Positions 16,068-19,980 of a stretch of DNA of 19,980 nt are shown piece after piece (the stretch's first letter is position 1; each line of letters begins with the position of its first letter). A program made the position numbers and the translations under genes. Origin of the DNA: Cyanobacteriota bacterium (GTDB lineage: Bacteria > Cyanobacteriota > Cyanobacteriia > Phormidesmidales > Phormidesmidaceae); the NCBI GenBank assembly GCA_027483425.1, contig JAIXUR010000550.1:1-19980 (forward strand). The letters run 5' to 3'. A model generated the notes under the pieces. The model had not been told where the DNA came from. It saw nothing but the letters and a program-made list of their open reading frames with translations, and did not search any database.

Positions 16068-19000
16068 GCCGCCCGTGAATGTCAATTCCCTGGTTACAGC
16101 GAACGGCAGTTTCTCCCTGGCTGCGGGCACTCTCGCCTCTCTCGCGGGAAACTGGTTGAGTGACGGCAGTTATCGGCTCTCTCTACAATCCAGAGACGCA
16201 GCAGGGCAGGCGATCTCATTCCTCACGGTGCCCTTTACCCTCGATCTGACGCCCCCCAACCTCTCGGTCTCAGGTCTCCTCGATGGCATTGCCTGGGATC
16301 AAGAGAACGGGGAACAATTAGAGGGTGAGGTGCTGAACTGGGAACCGGGGACATCGGTCGTCTATTACCTCGATGAGGATGAGTCGCAGGCGGTGCCCTT
16401 AGTGCTGGGCGCAACAGGCGGTTTCAATCGGCTGGTGCCGTTAGAGCACCTGCCACTGGGTCGCCATACGTTGACGGTGAAAAGTTCGGATATTGCAGGC
16501 AATGCTCAGACCATTGATTACCGCTTCCAGGTGAAGCAGGACACCCCACCCGTGGACAACGACCCCGATACCTCCGACCCCCAATCGGGCACTTCCAATA
16601 ATCAAGGGGGCAATGGGTATCCCAACTTGGGTTTTTGGGGGACTGGCTGGGGTGGTGGCGGCAGCAATGGCGGTTGGGGTTGGTTGAACCTGGGCGGCGG
16701 CGGCGGCAATCCCGACTATTGGTCTCCGCCCCTATCTGGCAATGGCTATGGTCCCTCCGAGCCTCCTATCCCCTATGTGGAGCGGATTCAAGAAATCTTA
16801 CAGACGGCAACTCAAGCGATGCCATTTGGCACCCGGCGGGGCGCACTCAAACGCCGCATGGCAGCACTCAATGAGTTGGCCAGCACGGTTGAGCAGGGCA
16901 GTCTCTATGACGAGATGCAGTATTCCCTCTATGGCATTTATTACCTGGCCAGCCAGATCGAGACCCGCTCCCAAGCGAAGAATATTGGTCACTTTCTGGC
17001 CACCCAGTTGAAGGACGACAATGATCCAGCCGTCAGAGTGCAGGCGTTGCAAACCACGCTGTTAGCGGCGGTGACCGAAGCGCTTGATGTCAATCAACCG
17101 GGGGGGCTAACCCTGAATCCGCAGCAAGTCGAAGGGTTGGCGCAAGCTGTCATGGAGATGGCGTATACCTACGCGATGTGGAATCCAACGGAACCAGAGG
17201 CAGGACAAATTACGCCGGGGTTCCTGAACGAGTTATGGCAGTCCCAGTTGGTGGGTGGCACGGGTAAGTTTAATCCTGTGGTGATTCAGATTCGAGAGTT
17301 GCTGACCGGGGTGAATGAGCCAGCGAAGGCGCTCAATTTCATCAATAATCTGCTCAAGGCGACCAATGAGGTGGATTCGCTGCGAGATGACCTGAAAGAT
17401 CCCGTGTTCCTCAAGGAATTGATCCAATTTGGCTTCCACTATGCCAAGCTCAATCCCGACACCAGTTTGAGTAATGAACCCCAAGGATTTCTGGATGTTT
17501 TGTGGCGGGCACAACCAGACGATACAGCCGCGATTAAAACAGGGGCAGCAGGTCTTAGTGACTTCTTCGATGGAGCAAATACCCAAGCCAAGCTGGTGAA
17601 AAGACTAACATTCGCGAAAGACTTGATTGAGGCGGCGAAACTCGCTCCTTCAACGCAGGGGCAGGTGAAAGACCCACAATTCGTCGATGCGCTCATTGGA
17701 CTCGGAAGTGCGTATGCAAAACTGGAGCCGATTGAGAGCGAGGTGACAAATCAAGATTTAAAGTTTTTTCTAGATACAGTCCTGAGAGGACGGAATATTC
17801 AAAAAGGAAGTAACGAGCTAGCCACGTTTCTCAGTCTCCCTGGCATCTCTAATAATCAAATTTTAGCTTTAACCTATCAGAAGAAATTGTTAGCTACAAT
17901 GAGACGAATAAATAGCTTCCAAGGAGACTTAAATGATATTGCCCTATTGTCTGCTATTTCCACTTTAGCCACTGCCTCAACACTACATTATCTGAGTCTT
18001 GGAGCATCTAAGAGAGCTGATTCCTACTCAGTCTCCGGTGCAGTGTGGGATGCAATCTCAAATGAGGACTTGTCGATAGTTGCTCAAAATATGCAAACAT
18101 ACATCAATACGAGTAAGGCGATTAACTCTGTCAATGATATTCTAATCGCTACATTTGCATCTCTACAAACTTACATCGGCAGTAAACCAGCTCAGCCTCA
18201 GGCATCTTTATTAGTATCGAATCCTCCAATACCAATAGATCCTATTCCTGGCAGTGATTCAACTACTATTGAAGCAAGGACTTTGGAGCCAGAAATCCAA
18301 AGAAATCGTACAGATTTACGAGTGGGCAGATGGACAAGCAGTAACTCCGAAAACTGGCCTAAACTTTCAAGTATTACGAATCGATCAACAACACCATTAG
18401 TTGAAGTGGCCTCCAAAAAGGCACTTATAGTAGCACCTTTCGTAAAAAGTGATAACTTGTTAGATGCGTCTTTACCTTACACTAAGAATGAAATCTCTAC
18501 TATTCAGGAAGTTCTTAGAAAAGAGTCATTTCAAATCGAATTAATTGGTGTCAGTGAAACAACTGAGAATAAGTATGATGACATTATTGAAATTCTTCGA
18601 AGTAAAGACCTTGGCGATTACGGAGTAATTGTTTGGGCAGGACATGGGTTTGCTGCAGGTCAGCAGGACTTTTTTCTAAACACTGACTACCCTGTGACAA
18701 TAGAATCTGTAAATAGAAATAGACAAGATATTCTTGATAGAAGCTTACTGTTTAGAGGAAAGTATAGCAACGACCTCTCCGCAGGTGAACTATCAATTGG
18801 TTCTGGATTTATCACGACTTACTCAACTAATCAGAACTCAAATTCTATCGTGTACATTAGCACCTGCGAATCACTTCTTAATAATTCAATGTCAGATTCT
18901 TTTCTAAGTATTGGCGCAGGTGCATTCTTTGGTTACACTCTTACCACTGGTGATGAGTGGGCATACGAGCATGGAGAAGCATTATTTCGAGCTTTATCTA

Positions 19001-19128
19001 CAGGCCGCGCAACTTCTCCTAATGAAATTCCAGGTTTAAATGATAAAGAATTTATCGTTCGACGATTCCCTGGTGCTGAATTTGCTCAACGAGGAGAGCA
19101 GAATATTGTTTTAGTCAAGAAGTCATAG
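16009..19128 (+). CDS. Orphan partial paralogue of the giant effector with a caspase/CHAT/gingipain-like protease tip
   Basis: 1039 residues if read from the GTG at 16009, which lies out of frame inside the TPR gene and has no ribosome-binding site. Real homology to the giant effector starts at the in-frame GTG at 16075, so this is a start-less cassette or one translated only by coupling. Order (residues from 16009): end of one Ig-like domain 23-84, a full Ig-like domain 85-179, a Gly/Trp-rich linker 180-251, a helical stem with three ~90-residue repeats 253-630, an AT-rich connector, and the C-terminal domain 803-1039. That domain has V-I-V-W-A-G-H-G (H879) and V-Y-I-S-T-C-E-S (C953), the His-Cys dyad of clan CD cysteine proteases, then S-I-G-A-G-A-F-F-G-Y and W-A-Y-E-H-G as in CHAT/gingipain-like folds. 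It has no export or N-terminal domains of its own. This matches orphan toxin modules kept behind a full-length effector for recombination. Confidence 0.82.
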   Translation: MVTHPKKFKNGKLYFSPFSKPPVNVNSLVTANGSFSLAAGTLASLAGNWLSDGSYRLSLQSRDAAGQAISFLTVPFTLDLTPPNLSVSGLLDGIAWDQENGEQLEGEVLNWEPGTSVVYYLDEDESQAVPLVLGATGGFNRLVPLEHLPLGRHTLTVKSSDIAGNAQTIDYRFQVKQDTPPVDNDPDTSDPQSGTSNNQGGNGYPNLGFWGTGWGGGGSNGGWGWLNLGGGGGNPDYWSPPLSGNGYGPSEPPIPYVERIQEILQTATQAMPFGTRRGALKRRMAALNELASTVEQGSLYDEMQYSLYGIYYLASQIETRSQAKNIGHFLATQLKDDNDPAVRVQALQTTLLAAVTEALDVNQPGGLTLNPQQVEGLAQAVMEMAYTYAMWNPTEPEAGQITPGFLNELWQSQLVGGTGKFNPVVIQIRELLTGVNEPAKALNFINNLLKATNEVDSLRDDLKDPVFLKELIQFGFHYAKLNPDTSLSNEPQGFLDVLWRAQPDDTAAIKTGAAGLSDFFDGANTQAKLVKRLTFAKDLIEAAKLAPSTQGQVKDPQFVDALIGLGSAYAKLEPIESEVTNQDLKFFLDTVLRGRNIQKGSNELATFLSLPGISNNQILALTYQKKLLATMRRINSFQGDLNDIALLSAISTLATASTLHYLSLGASKRADSYSVSGAVWDAISNEDLSIVAQNMQTYINTSKAINSVNDILIATFASLQTYIGSKPAQPQASLLVSNPPIPIDPIPGSDSTTIEARTLEPEIQRNRTDLRVGRWTSSNSENWPKLSSITNRSTTPLVEVASKKALIVAPFVKSDNLLDASLPYTKNEISTIQEVLRKESFQIELIGVSETTENKYDDIIEILRSKDLGDYGVIVWAGHGFAAGQQDFFLNTDYPVTIESVNRNRQDILDRSLLFRGKYSNDLSAGELSIGSGFITTYSTNQNSNSIVYISTCESLLNNSMSDSFLSIGAGAFFGYTLTTGDEWAYEHGEALFRALSTGRATSPNEIPGLNDKEFIVRRFPGAEFAQRGEQNIVLVKKS
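16765..17900 (+). repeat. Helical repeats shared with the giant effector (three copies)
   Basis: Cores at about 17149 (M-A-Y-T-Y-A-M-W), 17425 (Q-F-G-F-H-Y-A-K-L) and 17693 (G-L-G-S-A-Y-A-K-L) are followed by F-L-N-E-L-W, F-L-D-V-L-W and F-F-L-D-T-V. They align in order with the first three repeats of the giant protein, including the preceding segment L-K-R-R-M-A-A-L-N-E-L-A. Homology is lost after the third repeat, where base composition also turns AT-rich. Confidence 0.78.
18415..19128 (+). other. Clan CD cysteine-protease-like toxin domain (His-Cys dyad)
   Basis: It begins with a beta-strand K-K-A-L-I-V-A-P-F. The catalytic His is at bases 18643-18645 and the catalytic Cys at 18865-18867, each after a hydrophobic strand as in caspases, CHAT domains and gingipains. 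Such proteases cut after Arg, Lys or Asp in proteins; the specificity here cannot be read from sequence. It would act as the toxic tip if joined to a full-length stem. Confidence 0.7.
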
Positions 19129-19148
19129 TTATTAGGTGATCTGGAATC

Positions 19149-19883
19149 ATGAGCCACAAAAAACTACTTGGAGTATTTTGTTTGAACCTTATTATTTACA
19201 CAACTTGGACAAAACCAGCAACATCAGAGTCTGTGAATTCTAATAATTACTTCAACGACTTATGTCTAAATAAGAATGCTTTTTCCCAAATGGATAAAGA
19301 AACTATTTCTTCTTTAGAGGACGCAGTACGTTATACTGAGAATCCTATGATTAAGCCTCGAATAAACCAAAATTCGAGCTGTACAGAGTTGCTCCAATTC
19401 TTACCCATAATGGAAGAATTAGACATTAAAGTATCTGAAAATTTAAGTTTTTTGCGTTTCTTGCCAAAGCTTAAGAAACTTACTCTTCGTGAAAATCCAT
19501 TTGTGAAAGTGAATTTAGAGGCTATAACTTCACTCAAAAATCTTGAATTCTTTGAGTATATAGGGAATGAAAGAAATATATATAATGCAGGAGATCATAG
19601 GTTAGATATAAAATCTTTAGCAAGCCTTGAAAACTTAAGAAAAATCAAAATTAGTGGTCCAATCAAGAATCCAGAAATTATTGGAAGTCTTAGAAGAGTA
19701 ACTGATCTAAACCTATCTTTGACAGGAATTCAAGATATTAGCTTTATTAAGCATTTCCCTCAATTGTCGTCTCTAGATGTTTCAAGAAATGGCCTTCGAG
19801 ATATTTCTTCATTATCTAATATTATTCATTTAACTAGCTTAAATTTAGGAGGAAATAAGATAAGTTCTATTCGTCATTTATAG
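19149..19883 (+). CDS. Secreted leucine-rich-repeat protein, truncated by an IS insertion; candidate inhibitor of the protease tip
   Basis: 244 residues; the ATG has AGGTGA 9 bases upstream and lies 20 bases after the stop of the orphan cassette. The N-terminus is a Sec signal peptide (H-K-K, then a hydrophobic core L-L-G-V-F-C-L-N-L-I-I, with probable cleavage near residues 23-28), so the product should be periplasmic or external. From about residue 80 there are six or seven leucine-rich repeats of about 22 residues of the internalin/SDS22 type (L-T-S-L-N-L-G-G-N-K-I). The last unit stops abruptly after S-I-R-H-L, and its TAG coincides with the end of an IS630-type element, so the 3' part of the gene has been cut off. 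LRR proteins bind other proteins, and one placed behind a protease tip fits an immunity role. That role is inferred only from position. Confidence 0.83.
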   Translation: MSHKKLLGVFCLNLIIYTTWTKPATSESVNSNNYFNDLCLNKNAFSQMDKETISSLEDAVRYTENPMIKPRINQNSSCTELLQFLPIMEELDIKVSENLSFLRFLPKLKKLTLRENPFVKVNLEAITSLKNLEFFEYIGNERNIYNAGDHRLDIKSLASLENLRKIKISGPIKNPEIIGSLRRVTDLNLSLTGIQDISFIKHFPQLSSLDVSRNGLRDISSLSNIIHLTSLNLGGNKISSIRHL

Positions 19884-19980
19884 CATTTCCCGCCCTAATG
19901 AGGTACAACTAATAGGAACAGACCTAATCTTTTCTTAACTGTCAGATGAAAGCATACTCCCTTGATCTGCGGCAAAAGAT
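19881..19980 (+). mobile_element. IS630-family insertion sequence, left end (runs off window)
   Basis: The element begins at or next to a TA dinucleotide at about 19879-19882, the target IS630/Tc1 elements duplicate. The sequence with T-G-A-G-G-T-A-C-A that follows resembles ends of cyanobacterial IS630 copies. About 65 bases in, a transposase starts. The exact terminus cannot be fixed without the right end. Confidence 0.65.
19946..19980 (+). CDS. IS630-family transposase, first 11 codons only
   Basis: ATG at 19946 begins M-K-A-Y-S-L-D-L-R-Q-K, the characteristic N-terminus of IS630-family transposases in cyanobacteria, which leads into a helix-turn-helix DNA-binding domain. The remaining gene is outside the window. 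The call rests on these 11 residues and the adjacent TA-flanked end. Confidence 0.75.
   Translation, partial: MKAYSLDLRQK

Noticed and set aside
1..19980. tRNA, rRNA or riboswitch
   Set aside because: No cloverleaf, rRNA-like or known aptamer sequence was seen in the few non-coding stretches.

Overview
The window looks like cyanobacterial chromosome or plasmid. Three copies of the HIP1 octamer GCGATCGC are visible (2225-2232, 8265-8272, 8435-8442), and DUF4114 and FG-GAP/VCBS-like domains in giant proteins are common in filamentous cyanobacteria. The 3' end carries the left end of an IS630-type element of a kind frequent in that phylum. I could not run searches, so this assignment is inference.

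Layout: (1) 1-843, 3' part of a coiled-coil protein of unknown role. (2) 876-3646, minus strand, a tight two-gene unit: a PqqD-like/M50 multi-spanning membrane protein followed 5 nt later by a HlyD-type membrane-fusion protein. (3) 3647-4411, a divergent regulatory gap with a 17-bp palindrome. (4) 4412-14341, one uninterrupted gene of about 3309 residues: DUF4114, subtilisin-like protease, FG-GAP/VCBS-like repeats, about eight Ig-like domains, a Gly/Trp-rich linker, ten copies of an apparently undescribed ~95-residue helical repeat, a hydrophobic pre-toxin region, and a C-terminal domain in which I recognise the active-site pattern of the edema factor/CyaA/ExoY nucleotidyl cyclases. (5) 14364-15224, small cytosolic protein with a CxxC...CxH cluster, the best immunity candidate. 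(6) 15318-16067, TPR-like protein. (7) 16009-19128, an orphan partial paralogue of the giant gene. It starts inside an Ig-like domain, keeps the linker and three helical repeats, and ends in a different tip, a caspase/CHAT/gingipain-like His-Cys protease. (8) 19149-19883, a leucine-rich-repeat protein with a signal peptide, cut at its 3' end by (9) an IS630-family element that runs off the window.

I read the locus as a polymorphic toxin system of an unusual type. The giant protein would be the delivered effector with exchangeable C-terminal tips. The small genes behind each tip would be cognate immunity proteins. The start-less orphan cassette would be a reservoir for swapping tips by recombination through the shared linker/helical-repeat stem. 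The divergent M50/HlyD pair is the only export-type machinery in view and may process or export the giant protein, which has no Sec signal peptide. The conserved stem is GC-rich and the tips and accessory genes are AT-rich, as expected for exchanged modules.
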